DNA of 64,000 bases from Candidatus Izemoplasma sp. Lineage in GTDB: Bacteria > Bacillota_I > Bacilli_A > Izemoplasmatales > Izemoplasmataceae. The position numbers were made by a program, and so were the translations under genes. The DNA lies in assembly GCA_018402725.1 (NCBI GenBank), contig JAGYII010000002.1, forward strand, positions 1-64,000, written 5' to 3'. The notes below the pieces were generated by a model. It was not told the DNA's origin. It was given only the letters and a program-made list of their open reading frames with translations, and did no database searches. Within the stretch, counting starts at the first letter, position 1, and every line of letters starts with the position of its first letter. Below, in pieces: positions 17,061 through 27,100 of this stretch.

Positions 17061-17585
17061 ATGGAAAACAAAGAAAATCGAAGAAAACCACGTAGACCCC
17101 GTGAAGAAAATCCGTTTGAAGAACGTGTGGTCTCAATTAACCGCGTCACTAAAGTTGTTAAAGGGGGCCGTCGGTTCCGTTTCAGTGCTTTAGTGGTGGT
17201 GGGTGATAAAAAAGGCCGCGTCGGTTTTGGAACTGGGAAAGCTCAAGAAGTCCCAGATGCTATTAAAAAAGCGATTGAAAACGCAAAAACATCAATGGTT
17301 AAAGTTCCGATGTATGGATCAACCATTCCTCATGAAATCACGGGCGTCCATGGAGCTGGACAAGTCTATTTAAGACCTGCTGCTCTTGGAACCGGTGTTA
17401 TTGCTGGGGGACCTGTTCGTGCCGTTCTTGAAGTCGCAGGTGTGAAAGACATTCTTTCAAAATCACTCGGGTCTTCCACGCCCATTAACATGGTCCGCGC
17501 TACGATGAATGGGATTTCTTTATTAAGAAGTCTTGAAGAAGTAGCTAGAACTCGTGGAAAAACACCTAAGGAGATTTTGAACTAA
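17061..17585 (+). CDS. rpsE: 30S ribosomal protein S5
   Basis: 174 residues. The S5 double-stranded-RNA-binding-like domain is clear ([30 protein letters not shown]). The start is placed at 17061, 7 bases after AGGAGG; the ATG at 17055 is only one base from it. The N-terminus is Lys/Arg/Glu-rich. The stop overlaps the rpmD start by one base. Confidence 0.97.
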   Translation: MENKENRRKPRRPREENPFEERVVSINRVTKVVKGGRRFRFSALVVVGDKKGRVGFGTGKAQEVPDAIKKAIENAKTSMVKVPMYGSTIPHEITGVHGAGQVYLRPAALGTGVIAGGPVRAVLEVAGVKDILSKSLGSSTPINMVRATMNGISLLRSLEEVARTRGKTPKEILN

Positions 17586-17764
17586 TGAAAACTCTTGAAA
17601 TTACATTGGTGAGAAGTGCCATTGGCATTCTTCCTAATCAAAGAAAAACGCTTGAAGCTCTTGGGCTTCATAAGCGTTTAAAAACAGTCGTCAAAGGTGA
17701 TACTCCAACCATTCGTGGCATGATCAAAGTGGTTGAACATCTCGTCACTGTTTCAGAACGCTAG
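17585..17764 (+). CDS. rpmD: 50S ribosomal protein L30
   Basis: 59 residues, normal length. [27 protein letters not shown] and the ending [14 protein letters not shown] are diagnostic of L30. It begins on the last base of the rpsE stop (TAATG). Confidence 0.97.
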   Translation: MKTLEITLVRSAIGILPNQRKTLEALGLHKRLKTVVKGDTPTIRGMIKVVEHLVTVSER

Positions 17765-17773
17765 GAGGGTATC

Positions 17774-18217
17774 ATGAAATTACATGAATTGAAACCAACC
17801 CCAGGCTCTACCCATGCTAAAAGACGAGTAGGACGTGGACATGGTTCGGGAACAGGAAAAACAGCTGGAGCCGGTCATAAAGGCCAAAAAGCTCGTAGTG
17901 GCGCAACTTTAAGAATTAACTTTGAAGGGGGCCAAACCCCTGTTATTAAACGCTTTCGAAAAGTAGGATTTCACAATCCTCATCGCAAAGAGTTTACAAC
18001 GATCAATCTTGATGTCTTAAACCGCTATGAAAAAGGGTCGGTGGTCACGCCTGAGACCTTACTTGAAGATAAAGTGATTAAAAATTTAGCTAAAGCCGGT
18101 CTTAAAGTTTTAGGAAACGGCGATGTCAAACAAGGCGTTACAGTTAAAGCACATAAATTCTCAGCAACGGCTGAAGCGAAAATTAAAGCTGCAGGCGGGC
18201 AAGTAGAGGTGATCTAA
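17774..18217 (+). CDS. rplO: 50S ribosomal protein L15
   Basis: 147 residues, normal length. [22 protein letters not shown] and [20 protein letters not shown] are canonical. The stop overlaps the secY start (TAATG). Confidence 0.98.
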   Translation: MKLHELKPTPGSTHAKRRVGRGHGSGTGKTAGAGHKGQKARSGATLRINFEGGQTPVIKRFRKVGFHNPHRKEFTTINLDVLNRYEKGSVVTPETLLEDKVIKNLAKAGLKVLGNGDVKQGVTVKAHKFSATAEAKIKAAGGQVEVI

Positions 18218-19524
18218 TGGACACCATTCGTGAAGTATTTAGTAACACGAAAGTCCGTAATAAAATCTTATATACCTTCCTTGCACTCTTGATTTTTAGA
18301 GCCGCAACGTATATAACGATTCCTTTAATTAACCCCGAACAAATCCGTCAATTCTTTGAGCAACAAGGAGGATTCATTGGAATTGTCGATGCGTTTACCG
18401 GAAGTGCTCTTTCAAACTTTTCGATAATCGCCTTGGGGATCGGACCTTACATTACCGCGTCGATCATTATCCAACTTTTACAAATGGACATTGTCCCTGT
18501 GTTAAAAGAGTGGACTGAAGAAGGCGAAACCGGTAAACAAAAAATCAATCAGTTAACCCGTTACTCAGCTATCGGTCTTGCGTTTTTACAAGCCTTAGGT
18601 CTTACCTATGGGTTTGCCTTAACGGGGAACACTATTTTTGATATAGGGGTAGAGCCTACGTTCTTCACCTATACTTATTTAGCGATTGTCATGACTGCAG
18701 GAACGGCCTTCTTATTATGGTTGGCCGATCAAATCACGCTGAAAGGAATTGGCAACGGGACATCTATGATTATCGTAGCTGGGATTATTTCAGGACTTCC
18801 TGGAATGTTTACTTCACTCGGCCAACAATACATTGGAGCTCCGACCGCTGATATCTTAAGCTATTTGACGTTTGCGATTGTGGTGGTCCTTTATTTACTG
18901 GTTTTAGTGGGAGTCACCATCATGACGGCTGCTGATCGTAAAATTCCAATTCAATATGCAAACCGTCCCTCAAGTTCAAAAACGAGTGGTCGCCAGGCTT
19001 CAAATATCCCGATTAAAATTAACTCTTCTGGGGTTATTCCTGTCATTTTTGCGGTTACGATTTTATCTTTACCACAAACGTTGATTTCGTTCTTACCCAA
19101 CTTTACAAGTAATGCTTTTGGATTGTGGATTAGTGAATTATTTAACTACCAAAGACCTCTAGGCTATGCCGTTTATGCTGCCTTAATCATTGTCTTTACG
19201 TTCTTTTATTCATTCATTCAAATCAATCCTGAGAAGATGGCTAAAAACTTACAACAACAAAATGCTTATATTCCAGGGGTTAGACCAGGGTTAGAAACTG
19301 AAAACTATATTTCAAAACTCTTATTTAAAATCACGGTGATTGGAGCATTATACTTACTTGTTGTAGCTTCATTACCGATTTTTACTGGCATCATCTTTAA
19401 TCTACCCGCATATGTTCAAGTCGGGGGAACATCCTTACTCATTGTGGTGGGCGTTGCGATTCAAACCACCCAACAAATTAAAACAGACTTACAAGGACAA
19501 AATTATAGTGGCTTCATCAAATAG
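18217..19524 (+). CDS. secY: Protein translocase subunit SecY
   Basis: The channel subunit of the Sec translocon, 435 residues with ten predicted membrane spans. IPLINPEQIRQFFEQQGG, the plug region after it, GIGPYITASIIIQLLQMDI (TM2) and the cytoplasmic loop ADRKIPIQYANR are canonical. It follows rplO in the spc operon as in nearly all bacteria. SecE is encoded at 41.3 kb in this window. Confidence 0.98.
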   Translation: MDTIREVFSNTKVRNKILYTFLALLIFRAATYITIPLINPEQIRQFFEQQGGFIGIVDAFTGSALSNFSIIALGIGPYITASIIIQLLQMDIVPVLKEWTEEGETGKQKINQLTRYSAIGLAFLQALGLTYGFALTGNTIFDIGVEPTFFTYTYLAIVMTAGTAFLLWLADQITLKGIGNGTSMIIVAGIISGLPGMFTSLGQQYIGAPTADILSYLTFAIVVVLYLLVLVGVTIMTAADRKIPIQYANRPSSSKTSGRQASNIPIKINSSGVIPVIFAVTILSLPQTLISFLPNFTSNAFGLWISELFNYQRPLGYAVYAALIIVFTFFYSFIQINPEKMAKNLQQQNAYIPGVRPGLETENYISKLLFKITVIGALYLLVVASLPIFTGIIFNLPAYVQVGGTSLLIVVGVAIQTTQQIKTDLQGQNYSGFIK

Positions 19525-19532
19525 GAGGTCGA

Positions 19533-20183
19533 ATGAAACTCCTCATTATGGGTCCACCGGGGGCCGGAAAAGGAACCCAATCGGAAAAAATCATTGAAGA
19601 TTACAACTTAATCAGTATTAGTACTGGGGATATGTTCCGGGAGTCTTACCGGAAACAAGAGTCCTTAGGCCTTCTTGCGATGGAGTTCATCCGCGATGGG
19701 TTACTGGTTTCAGATGAAATCACTAATGAAATTATTAGACGTCGCTTATTTGCGAAGAATGCCGAAAAAGATTTTCTCTTAGACGGGTATCCTCGAACGT
19801 TGAATCAAGCCTATGATCTTGACAATATTCTAGAGATTATGGATTCAAAACTCGATGCGGCCATCAAAATCCTTCTCGATGATGAAGTTATTATTGGCCG
19901 AATGAGTGGACGAAGAGTCTGTTCGATATGCGGGGCAACCTTCCATATCCAACATAAACCCTCAAAGAAGGATAAGATTTGTGATCAATGCGGCGGGGTT
20001 TTATACCAACGCGAAGATGATAAAGAAGAGTCCGTTCTAAATCGATTGAGTATCTATCATGAAAAAACAAAACCGCTAGTTGCCTACTATAAAGAACGAA
20101 ATATTCTTTTTGAAGTCAATGGAAATCAAGCTTTTGACGATGTCTATCAAGAAGTCAAGGCCGTGATTGAGGCGGTCCGATGA
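19533..20183 (+). CDS. adk: Adenylate kinase, zinc-binding form
   Basis: Interconverts ATP+AMP and 2 ADP. The P-loop [10 protein letters not shown] spans residues 7-16; [10 protein letters not shown] is the second signature. The LID carries a four-cysteine zinc site (CSICG...CDQCGG), usual in Gram-positive relatives. 216 residues, the normal long form. Shine-Dalgarno AGGAGGT 4 bases before the ATG. It overlaps map by four bases. Confidence 0.98.
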   Translation: MKLLIMGPPGAGKGTQSEKIIEDYNLISISTGDMFRESYRKQESLGLLAMEFIRDGLLVSDEITNEIIRRRLFAKNAEKDFLLDGYPRTLNQAYDLDNILEIMDSKLDAAIKILLDDEVIIGRMSGRRVCSICGATFHIQHKPSKKDKICDQCGGVLYQREDDKEESVLNRLSIYHEKTKPLVAYYKERNILFEVNGNQAFDDVYQEVKAVIEAVR

Positions 20184-20926
20184 TTAAAATCAAATCCGCC
20201 CGTGAAATTGTCCTAATGAGAGAAGCGGGACGCATTGTAGCGCTAGCTCATGACGCTATTAAACCGCTTATCCAACCAGGAACCACAACATTTGAGATTG
20301 ACGCTGAAATTGAAAAAGTGATTCGCCAGCACGGAGCCATCCCATCCTTTAAAGGATATGGCGGGTTCCCAGGTAGCGCTTGCACCTCCATCAATGAAGT
20401 CGTTGTTCATGGCATCCCATCCTCTCAAAAACTAAAAGCCGGCGATATCATTAAAGTAGATATCGGAGCGTATTATCAAGGCTATCATGGAGATTCCGCC
20501 TGGACATATCCCGTCGGTCAAATTTCAGAAGCTGCTTTGAAACTGTGTGAAGCTACGGAACAATCCTTATTTCATGGATTGAAATGGGCCAAGCCTAATC
20601 AGCACCTAACCGATATTTCTCATGCCATTCAAACCTATGTTGAAGCCTTAGGCTATAGTGTAGTCAGAGAATTCGTGGGTCATGGGATTGGCCAAGATTT
20701 ACACGAAGATCCGCAAATTCCTAACTTTGGGTTACCGGGTCAGGGTCCTGTTTTAAAAGCAGGGATGACCCTCGCCATTGAACCGATGATCAATGCTGGT
20801 CAAAAAGAAGTTAAAGTATTAAAAGATGGTTGGACAGCAGTGACCATCGATGGTTCATTGTCAGCTCATTATGAGCACACTGTCCTCATTACTGAAAATG
20901 GATATGAATTATTGACGGTATTATAA
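20180..20926 (+). CDS. map: Methionine aminopeptidase, type I
   Basis: Removes the N-terminal Met from new proteins. 248 residues, normal. The metal ligands are visible in [17 protein letters not shown] (two Asp), the His of GHGIG.DLHEDP, and the Glu residues of AIEPM and YEHTVL. The adk-map-infA order is standard. Confidence 0.97.
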   Translation: MIKIKSAREIVLMREAGRIVALAHDAIKPLIQPGTTTFEIDAEIEKVIRQHGAIPSFKGYGGFPGSACTSINEVVVHGIPSSQKLKAGDIIKVDIGAYYQGYHGDSAWTYPVGQISEAALKLCEATEQSLFHGLKWAKPNQHLTDISHAIQTYVEALGYSVVREFVGHGIGQDLHEDPQIPNFGLPGQGPVLKAGMTLAIEPMINAGQKEVKVLKDGWTAVTIDGSLSAHYEHTVLITENGYELLTVL

Positions 20927-20938
20927 GGAGGCGATTAG

Positions 20939-21157
20939 ATGGCCAAAGAAGAAAAAATAGAACTCGATGGTAAGGTGTTAGAAGCCTTACCGAATACTCA
21001 ATTTCTCGTAGAACTAGAGAACGGACACAAGATCAATGCTCACGTTTCAGGTAAAATCCGCATGTATTACATACGCATTTTACCTGGGGATCGCGTTACA
21101 GTGGAGCTATCTCCCTATGACTTAACACGTGGGCGCATTGTTTATCGACATAAATAA
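20939..21157 (+). CDS. infA: Translation initiation factor IF-1
   Basis: 72 residues, an OB-fold protein that occupies the ribosomal A site at initiation. [27 protein letters not shown] and the C-terminal RGRIVYRHK are diagnostic. AAGGAGG Shine-Dalgarno. Confidence 0.98.
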   Translation: MAKEEKIELDGKVLEALPNTQFLVELENGHKINAHVSGKIRMYYIRILPGDRVTVELSPYDLTRGRIVYRHK

Positions 21158-21180
21158 GTGTGGCCAAAGGAGGCACCCGT

Positions 21181-21294
21181 ATGAAAGTAAGAGCATCTGT
21201 AAAAAAAATCTGCGATCAATGCAAGGTGATTAAGCGCAAAGGCACTGTTATGGTTATTTGCTCAAATCCCAAGCATAAGCAAAGACAAGGTTAA
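21181..21294 (+). CDS. rpmJ: 50S ribosomal protein L36, zinc-binding type
   Basis: 37 residues: [19 protein letters not shown]...[11 protein letters not shown]. The C-x-x-C...C...H zinc ligands are intact. The position between infA and rpsM is canonical. AAGGAGG lies upstream of the ATG. Confidence 0.97.
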   Translation: MKVRASVKKICDQCKVIKRKGTVMVICSNPKHKQRQG

Positions 21295-21308
21295 TAAGGA
21301 GGACATCA

Positions 21309-21674
21309 ATGGCTCGTATATCTGGTGTAGATATTCCAAATGACAAACGCGTTGTCATTTCGTTAACATATATTTACGGTATTGGAAAAACGACTTCGCA
21401 AAAGGTTTTAGCTGCTGCAGGCGTCAATGAAGATAGCCGTGTGAAAGATTTAACTGAAGATGAACTCACTCGGATTCGTACCGAAATAACAAAAGTAAAA
21501 GTAGAAGGAGATCTTCGTCGTGAAGTCTCTTTAAACATCAAAAGACTCCAAGAAATTGGTTCATACCGTGGTATTCGTCATCGCCGTGGATTACCGACTC
21601 GGGGTCAAAATACACGTAACAATTCGAGAACTCGTAAGGGTCCAAGAAGAACTGTTGCGAATAAGAAGAAATAG
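21309..21674 (+). CDS. rpsM: 30S ribosomal protein S13
   Basis: 121 residues, normal length. [26 protein letters not shown] and the basic C-terminal [23 protein letters not shown] are canonical. S13 contacts the P-site tRNA and makes head bridges. Confidence 0.98.
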   Translation: MARISGVDIPNDKRVVISLTYIYGIGKTTSQKVLAAAGVNEDSRVKDLTEDELTRIRTEITKVKVEGDLRREVSLNIKRLQEIGSYRGIRHRRGLPTRGQNTRNNSRTRKGPRRTVANKKK

Positions 21675-21683
21675 GAGGACTTT

Positions 21684-22073
21684 ATGGCAGCTCGAAAAGT
21701 TACCCGTAAACGCCGAGTTAAAAAGAATGTCCCTCATGGGGTCGCTCATATCCACTCAACGTTTAATAATACAATTATTACCATCACCGATCCTGCAGGC
21801 AACGCGCTTTCATGGACCAGTGCTGGTGCTTTAGGTTTTAAAGGCTCACGTAAATCAACCCCCTATGCTGCCCAAATTGCTTCAGAAGCATGTGCGAAAG
21901 CAGCCATGGATTTAGGCGTTCAACGTGTCGACGTGACCGTTAAAGGACCCGGACCCGGCCGTGAAGCGGCGATCCGCTCCTTACAAACCGCAGGATTAAG
22001 TATTACATCGATTAAAGATGTAACTCCGGTCCCTCATAATGGATGCCGGCCACCCAAACGTCCACGCGGTTAA
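21684..22073 (+). CDS. rpsK: 30S ribosomal protein S11
   Basis: 129 residues, normal length. [18 protein letters not shown] and the ending [16 protein letters not shown] are diagnostic. S11 lies on the 30S platform near the E site. Confidence 0.98.
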   Translation: MAARKVTRKRRVKKNVPHGVAHIHSTFNNTIITITDPAGNALSWTSAGALGFKGSRKSTPYAAQIASEACAKAAMDLGVQRVDVTVKGPGPGREAAIRSLQTAGLSITSIKDVTPVPHNGCRPPKRPRG

Positions 22074-22106
22074 AGCATTGAATCTAATCTTAGGAGGGTT
22101 TGTAGA

Positions 22107-23072
22107 TTGAAAGATTTAAAATTTGTGAAACCCAATATTCAAGTTATATCGGGTCAAGGCTATGATGGCATCAAGAAAAACGGTTTTTTAATCTCGCCTT
22201 TAGAGCGGGGTTATGGGATTACGCTCGGTAATTCATTACGCCGAATTTTACTTTCTTCATTACCAGGTGCGGCGATTGTCAATTGCCAAATCGAAGGCAT
22301 TCAACATGAATTTTCATCCATGGATGGCATCGTTGAAGATGTGACGAGCATCGTTTTAAACTTAAAAGAACTTATTTTGTCGATTGATAACGAAGATCCT
22401 GATGTCGAAAAGACATTAGAAATCGAAGTTAAAGGTCCTAAACAAGTGACCGCAGCTGATATTAAATTACCTGATGCTGAAGTGACGATTATTAATCCCG
22501 ATCTTCCCATTGTCAATGTCATGTCAGGAACTTTTAGAATGACTATGACCGCCCGCCGTGGGATTGGTTATGTGAGTGCTGAGAAAAATAAGCGGTTCAA
22601 TAAAAATGTAGGCGTCATTCCAATCGATAGTATTTATACGCCAGTGACTCGTGTCAGCTATGACGTTGATAAAACGCGTTTAGAAGATAATGCTGATTTA
22701 GATAAACTCTTCATCGAAGTTGATACCAACGGGGCCATCACTCCTCAAGAAGCTGTAGGTATTGCCGCTAGAATGATGATTGATCATCTTGATATTTTAG
22801 TGGAATTATCTGAAATGGCAATGAGTGATAGCTTCATGTCGGAACATCAATACACACAAAACGCACAAATTCTTGAACTCCCGATTGAAGACTTAGACCT
22901 CTCAGTGAGAAGCTATAATTGTCTAAAAAGAGCCGGCATTAATACGGTCGATGAATTGACTCAAAAATCAGAAGAAGACATGATGAAAGTCCGGAACCTC
23001 GGTAAAAAATCGCTCAAGGAAGTTAAACAACGCCTTGAAGATTTAGGACTTTCCTTAGCACGTCATGTGTAG
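22107..23072 (+). CDS. rpoA: RNA polymerase alpha subunit
   Basis: 321 residues with the N-terminal assembly domain (GYGITLGNSLRRILLSSLPGAAI) and the C-terminal DNA-binding domain (LSVRSYNCLKRAGINTVDEL). The start codon is TTG at 22107, 9 bases after AGGAGGG, with no better ATG nearby. It stands between rpsK and rplQ as usual. Confidence 0.97.
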   Translation: MKDLKFVKPNIQVISGQGYDGIKKNGFLISPLERGYGITLGNSLRRILLSSLPGAAIVNCQIEGIQHEFSSMDGIVEDVTSIVLNLKELILSIDNEDPDVEKTLEIEVKGPKQVTAADIKLPDAEVTIINPDLPIVNVMSGTFRMTMTARRGIGYVSAEKNKRFNKNVGVIPIDSIYTPVTRVSYDVDKTRLEDNADLDKLFIEVDTNGAITPQEAVGIAARMMIDHLDILVELSEMAMSDSFMSEHQYTQNAQILELPIEDLDLSVRSYNCLKRAGINTVDELTQKSEEDMMKVRNLGKKSLKEVKQRLEDLGLSLARHV

Positions 23073-23082
23073 GAGGAATTAA

Positions 23083-23442
23083 ATGACTGGTTATTCAAAA
23101 TTAAACCGACGTAGTGACCAACGTAAAGCTTTACTCAGAGACTTAGTCACTCACTTAATCATCCATGAACGGATTGAAACCACCTTCGTTAAAGCGAAAG
23201 AACTCAAGCGTTTAGCGGATAAAATGGTGACTCTAGGTAAAAAAAATACGTTAGCAACCCGTCGTAAAGCAGCCCAAACAATTCGTTTCTTAGATGCAGA
23301 TAACGACAAGAATGCCTTACAAAAACTGTTTGATGACATTGCCCCACGTTATCAAGATCGTCAAGGCGGCTATACCCGTATCTACAAATTGGGTCCCCGT
23401 CGTGGTGATTCCACAGAAATGGCCATTATTGAATTTGTCTAA
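23083..23442 (+). CDS. rplQ: 50S ribosomal protein L17
   Basis: 119 residues, normal length. [29 protein letters not shown] is canonical. It is the last gene of the ribosomal operon, followed at once by a terminator. Confidence 0.98.
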   Translation: MTGYSKLNRRSDQRKALLRDLVTHLIIHERIETTFVKAKELKRLADKMVTLGKKNTLATRRKAAQTIRFLDADNDKNALQKLFDDIAPRYQDRQGGYTRIYKLGPRRGDSTEMAIIEFV

Positions 23443-23446
23443 AACT

Positions 23447-23473
23447 AATGCGAGCGTTTGCTCGCATTTTGTT
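23447..23473 (+). terminator. Rho-independent terminator after rplQ
   Basis: Perfect nine-base arms AATGCGAGC (23447-23455) and GCTCGCATT (23460-23468) with a 4-base loop and a T-rich tail. Confidence 0.85.
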
Positions 23474-23489
23474 TATTTAAAGAGGGATT

Positions 23490-24293
23490 ATGCCTTTTAT
23501 TGAACTAAAGAATGTTTCTTTTAAGTACCCTTCTAAACAAGCCATCGAACAGCTTTCTCTTTCCATAGAAAAAGGAGAGTGGGTGGCGGTCGTGGGTCCT
23601 AATGGCTCAGGTAAATCGACCTTAGCCAAATTAATCATTGGTCTTCTCACTCCTCAATCGGGGGAGATTTTTGTCGAGGGTGAAAAACTGACCCCCGAAT
23701 CCGTCAACGAAGTTCGCCAAAAAATCGGCATTATTTTTCAAAATCCCGATAACCAATTTGTCGGAGTGACCGTGAGGGATGACATTGCCTTTGGTCTTGA
23801 AAATCTTCAAGTCCCTTATCAAGAAATGCTCACCCGCATTGATACCTATGCTGCCCAAATGAAGATGACTGAATTTTTAGATAAAGAACCATCTAATTTA
23901 AGCGGAGGACAAAAACAACGCGTAGCGATTGCAGGGGCTTTAGCGATGCAACCTGAAGTCATGATTTTTGATGAAGCGACGTCGATGCTTGATCCAAAAG
24001 GTCGCTTAGAAACTCTTCAAGCCATGCGAGAGCTTAGAGCCCAAAAAACAACGTTACTCACCATTACCCACGATTTAAAGGAAGCTTTACAGGCCGACCG
24101 AGTTGTGGTCTTAAATGAAGGCCAAGTACTAGCTACCGGGACGCCGCGTGAAATCTTAACCAACATCGATATCTTAACCGAAGCTAAACTGGCTCTCATA
24201 GAGCCTTTAGAACTGTTAAATAAGATGGAAGAAGCAGGCATTTCAAGTCAAGAATGGGAGGCCAAATTATGGCAATTCGCCTTGACGCTGTAA
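23490..24293 (+). CDS. ecfA1: ECF transporter ATP-binding protein EcfA1
   Basis: One of two ABC ATPases of an energy-coupling factor (ECF) vitamin/metal importer. Walker A GPNGSGKST (about residues 36-44), Q-loop IIFQNPDNQFVG, signature LSGGQKQR and Walker B VMIFDEATS are intact; 267 residues. The run ecfA1-ecfA2-ecfT-truA right after rplQ is standard in Bacillota. No S component is encoded alongside, so this is a shared module used by substrate-binding subunits encoded elsewhere. Confidence 0.96.
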   Translation: MPFIELKNVSFKYPSKQAIEQLSLSIEKGEWVAVVGPNGSGKSTLAKLIIGLLTPQSGEIFVEGEKLTPESVNEVRQKIGIIFQNPDNQFVGVTVRDDIAFGLENLQVPYQEMLTRIDTYAAQMKMTEFLDKEPSNLSGGQKQRVAIAGALAMQPEVMIFDEATSMLDPKGRLETLQAMRELRAQKTTLLTITHDLKEALQADRVVVLNEGQVLATGTPREILTNIDILTEAKLALIEPLELLNKMEEAGISSQEWEAKLWQFALTL

Positions 24294-25135
24294 GTCATCG
24301 ATACACCAGTATGGATGGGTCCTTCTTCCAAGCCATCACCGATATTCACCTTGAGCTGGGTCAACAAAAAGAGATGATTGCACTCGTCGGTGAGACGGGT
24401 TCAGGTAAATCGACCCTTGTTCAGCATTTTAATGCCCTTCTAACCCCTTCTTCAGGAACGGTCGAAGTCATGGGCATAAAAATCAATCAAGAGACTGTAA
24501 AGGCCAAAAGCTTTAAGAAAACCCCAATCCGTCAACATGTTGGATTGGTTTTTCAGTTTCCAGAGTATCAACTATTCGAAGAGACCGTTCTAAAAGACGT
24601 ATCTTTTGGTCCTAAAAATTTAGGATTGAAAGAAAATGAAGCCATTCTAAAGGCCAAAGAAGCCCTTTTTCAAGTTGGTCTTAACGAGACCTATTTTGAG
24701 CGCAGCCCTTTCCAACTAAGTGGGGGCGAGAAAAAGCGGGTATCGATAGCAGGCATTCTAGCAATGGAACCTGATATTTTGATTTTAGATGAGCCTACCA
24801 GTGGTCTTGATCCTGCTGGTCAAAAAGCGCTCATGGACCTCTTTTTATCGATTCACCAAAAGACAAAAACGACCATGGTTTTTATCACGCATGATATGAA
24901 TGTTGTGTACCGTTATGCAAAACGAATTTTAGTGATGCATCAATCAAAATTGGTTTATGACGGAACTCCTCAAGAACTCTATCAAATGCCTGAACTGAGA
25001 ACTTGGAATCTTGACCTTCCAGATTCATTAAAGCTCCAAACATTCATCGCTCAGACACTACAACTAAAAGAGTCCCTTTTAGAATCCTCGGTTGATGATT
25101 TAATCACCTTGATTAAAGAGGAGGGACGGTTATGA
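24269..25135 (+). CDS. ecfA2: ECF transporter ATP-binding protein EcfA2
   Basis: The second ECF ATPase, 288 residues. Walker A GETGSGKST, Q-loop LVFQFPEYQLFE, signature LSGGEKKR and Walker B ILILDEPTSGLDP are visible. I start it at 24269, 7 bases after GGGAGG (MAIRLDAVSHRY); the ATG at 24254 lies just before that Shine-Dalgarno. It overlaps ecfA1 by 25 bases and ecfT by four. Confidence 0.96.
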   Translation: MAIRLDAVSHRYTSMDGSFFQAITDIHLELGQQKEMIALVGETGSGKSTLVQHFNALLTPSSGTVEVMGIKINQETVKAKSFKKTPIRQHVGLVFQFPEYQLFEETVLKDVSFGPKNLGLKENEAILKAKEALFQVGLNETYFERSPFQLSGGEKKRVSIAGILAMEPDILILDEPTSGLDPAGQKALMDLFLSIHQKTKTTMVFITHDMNVVYRYAKRILVMHQSKLVYDGTPQELYQMPELRTWNLDLPDSLKLQTFIAQTLQLKESLLESSVDDLITLIKEEGRL

Positions 25136-26100
25136 AAAATATCGTCATTGGTCGATACATCCCAGGGAACTCTTTTTTATATCGACTTGATCCACGCGTT
25201 AAATTGATTGCTCTTGTCTTACTATTTGCAGCAACGTTTATCATCAGTGATATCTGGGTAATGGTCGGTGCTCTTGGATTTGTGATTGCCTTACTTCCGA
25301 TCGGTAAAATTAGTTTAAAACGCGTTTTCCAAGGATTAAAGCCTTTGTTGTTTTTGCTTATTTTCACGTTTGTCTTTCAAATTTTATTTAACACGCAAGG
25401 GCGCTTACTGATTGCAATTCCACTTCAATTTAATATCGTCAATACCCTTCTGGCATTCGCTTTATTTGGATCGTGGTTATTCTTAAAAAGAAAGATAAAA
25501 TTCACTTTTTTAAGTTTCTTATTGGTGCTTGGATTGATTGTTTACGGCTTCAGTGAATTGACGATGTTTGTCCCTTATAACACGTCGACACTTGCGGTCT
25601 ATGAAACAGGATTAACCATGGCTTTATTTATTCTATTGAGGTTAATTATCATTGTAACTTTATCAACTGTCTTAACGATTTCAACGAAACCCACCGACTT
25701 AAACTTAGGCCTAGAACGTGTTTTAAAACCATTGAAATTAGTGCGAGTAAACACGGAAGAAATCGCCATGATTATTGGGATTGCTTTAAGATATATTCCA
25801 ACCTTGTTAGATGAGGCAAACAAAATTATGTTGGCTCAAGCTTCCAGAGGTGTCGATTTTCAAGAGGGTAAATTCAAAGATAAAGTTGTTCAAATAATTT
25901 CTTTATTGGTGCCGATGTTTATTATTTCTTTCCAACGAAGTGATGAACTTGCAAATGCCATGGAAGCCCGTTGTTTTGTCCCTGGAAAACCCAGAACACG
26001 GTTAAATCAATTGACTTGGAAACCCATAGATAGTCTTGTTTTAGGAATCTCAATCATGAGCGTCATTACATCCATCACTTTAAGGATTTTAGGCTCATGA
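25132..26100 (+). CDS. ecfT: ECF transporter transmembrane component EcfT
   Basis: The membrane scaffold of the ECF importer, 322 residues with about seven hydrophobic segments. RLDPRVKLIALVLLF at the N-terminus, ASRGVDF and AMEARCF near the C-terminus are the family's coupling motifs that contact the ATPases. The middle (residues about 105-140) holds an extra hydrophobic/basic insertion (LFLKRKIKF), so it is longer than the usual 265. It overlaps its neighbours by ATGA on both sides. Confidence 0.95.
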   Translation: MKNIVIGRYIPGNSFLYRLDPRVKLIALVLLFAATFIISDIWVMVGALGFVIALLPIGKISLKRVFQGLKPLLFLLIFTFVFQILFNTQGRLLIAIPLQFNIVNTLLAFALFGSWLFLKRKIKFTFLSFLLVLGLIVYGFSELTMFVPYNTSTLAVYETGLTMALFILLRLIIIVTLSTVLTISTKPTDLNLGLERVLKPLKLVRVNTEEIAMIIGIALRYIPTLLDEANKIMLAQASRGVDFQEGKFKDKVVQIISLLVPMFIISFQRSDELANAMEARCFVPGKPRTRLNQLTWKPIDSLVLGISIMSVITSITLRILGS

Positions 26101-27068
26101 CCGCTTTAAAACCAGCCGCTTTATATGATCAATGGGTGACATCGATTCAAAGCTTTAAGGAGGTCGAATTTAGGGCGTATGATAATCATCTTCCAAAGCA
26201 AGATGCATCTTTAGAAAACTTACTTAAAGCGCCTTATAAAGACATCCAAGCTTTTAAAGAGTTTTCTTTTGATGGGTTTATAATCGATGACTCCATTACG
26301 GTTCGTTTTAGACGCAAATCGGGTACAAAACTTCAAATAGATTGGTCCAATACAATCTCGTCGCGGTACTTGATTGATTTTGGTTATAATGGCACTTTAT
26401 TTCAGGGGATGCAGCGCCAAAATGCCCCCTTGAGAACCGTCCAATCAGAAATCGAAAAAGTGCTTTCCCACCTCTATCAAACTCCGATTGAAATTTCTCC
26501 ATCTTCTCGAACCGATCGTGGAGTCCATGCCGATCATAATTTTGCGCATTTTGATGTTCCTAACTTTTCTAGCTTAAAGGAGCCCTTAAAGCTGATTCAA
26601 AAAATGGTCCCTGATGATCTTATTATTCATCAAGTCATCCCAGTTTCAAGTGTTTTTCATGCACGATATGACGCTTTGTCGAAAACTTATCAGTACCGTT
26701 TAAGTGAAGAAAAAAGTCTGTATGACCTTCATTCAGCTTGGGTCGTTCCTGAGTTAAATGCGGATGAGATAAGAAAAAAAATGGACGTCTTTATTGGTGT
26801 TCATGACTTTAAAAACTTCTCAAAATATCGAGACTTTTCAGCCACAATTAGAAGTATTGAATTCATTCGTTTAACGGAAGAAAATAAGACGGTTATCTTA
26901 GAAATCAAAGGTCAATCTTTTATGCGCTACATGATTAGAATGATGGTAGGTGCACTCGTCAAGTATGATAAAAAAACGATTGTTGAGGGCTTAGAAAATC
27001 CAGAGATATCTCTAGGTAAACATATCGCTCCAAGTCATGGATTAACCCTGACGCATATCGACTATTAA
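26097..27068 (+). CDS. truA: tRNA pseudouridine(38-40) synthase TruA with N-terminal extension
   Basis: Makes pseudouridine at tRNA positions 38-40. The canonical enzyme begins at about residue 89 (RYLIDFGYNGTLFQGMQRQ); the catalytic Asp is in SRTDRGVHADHNFAHFD, and FHARYDALSKTYQYR and MRYMIRMMVGAL follow. The first 88 residues are not part of ordinary TruA (about 245 residues) and I do not recognise them. The ATG at 26097 overlaps the ecfT stop (ATGA), as is usual in this operon. No ATG lies near the canonical start; only a TTG with no Shine-Dalgarno does. Confidence 0.93.
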   Translation: MTALKPAALYDQWVTSIQSFKEVEFRAYDNHLPKQDASLENLLKAPYKDIQAFKEFSFDGFIIDDSITVRFRRKSGTKLQIDWSNTISSRYLIDFGYNGTLFQGMQRQNAPLRTVQSEIEKVLSHLYQTPIEISPSSRTDRGVHADHNFAHFDVPNFSSLKEPLKLIQKMVPDDLIIHQVIPVSSVFHARYDALSKTYQYRLSEEKSLYDLHSAWVVPELNADEIRKKMDVFIGVHDFKNFSKYRDFSATIRSIEFIRLTEENKTVILEIKGQSFMRYMIRMMVGALVKYDKKTIVEGLENPEISLGKHIAPSHGLTLTHIDY

Positions 27069-27099
27069 AAAGGCCACCCTTGATTAAGGATGGCCTTTT
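27068..27099. terminator. Bidirectional terminator between truA and the EF-G-like gene
   Basis: Arms AAAAGGCCA (27068-27076) and TGGCCTTTT (27091-27099) with an inner CCTT/AAGG stem. A-run on one side and T-run on the other serve both converging genes. Confidence 0.85.
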
Positions 27100-27100
27100 A

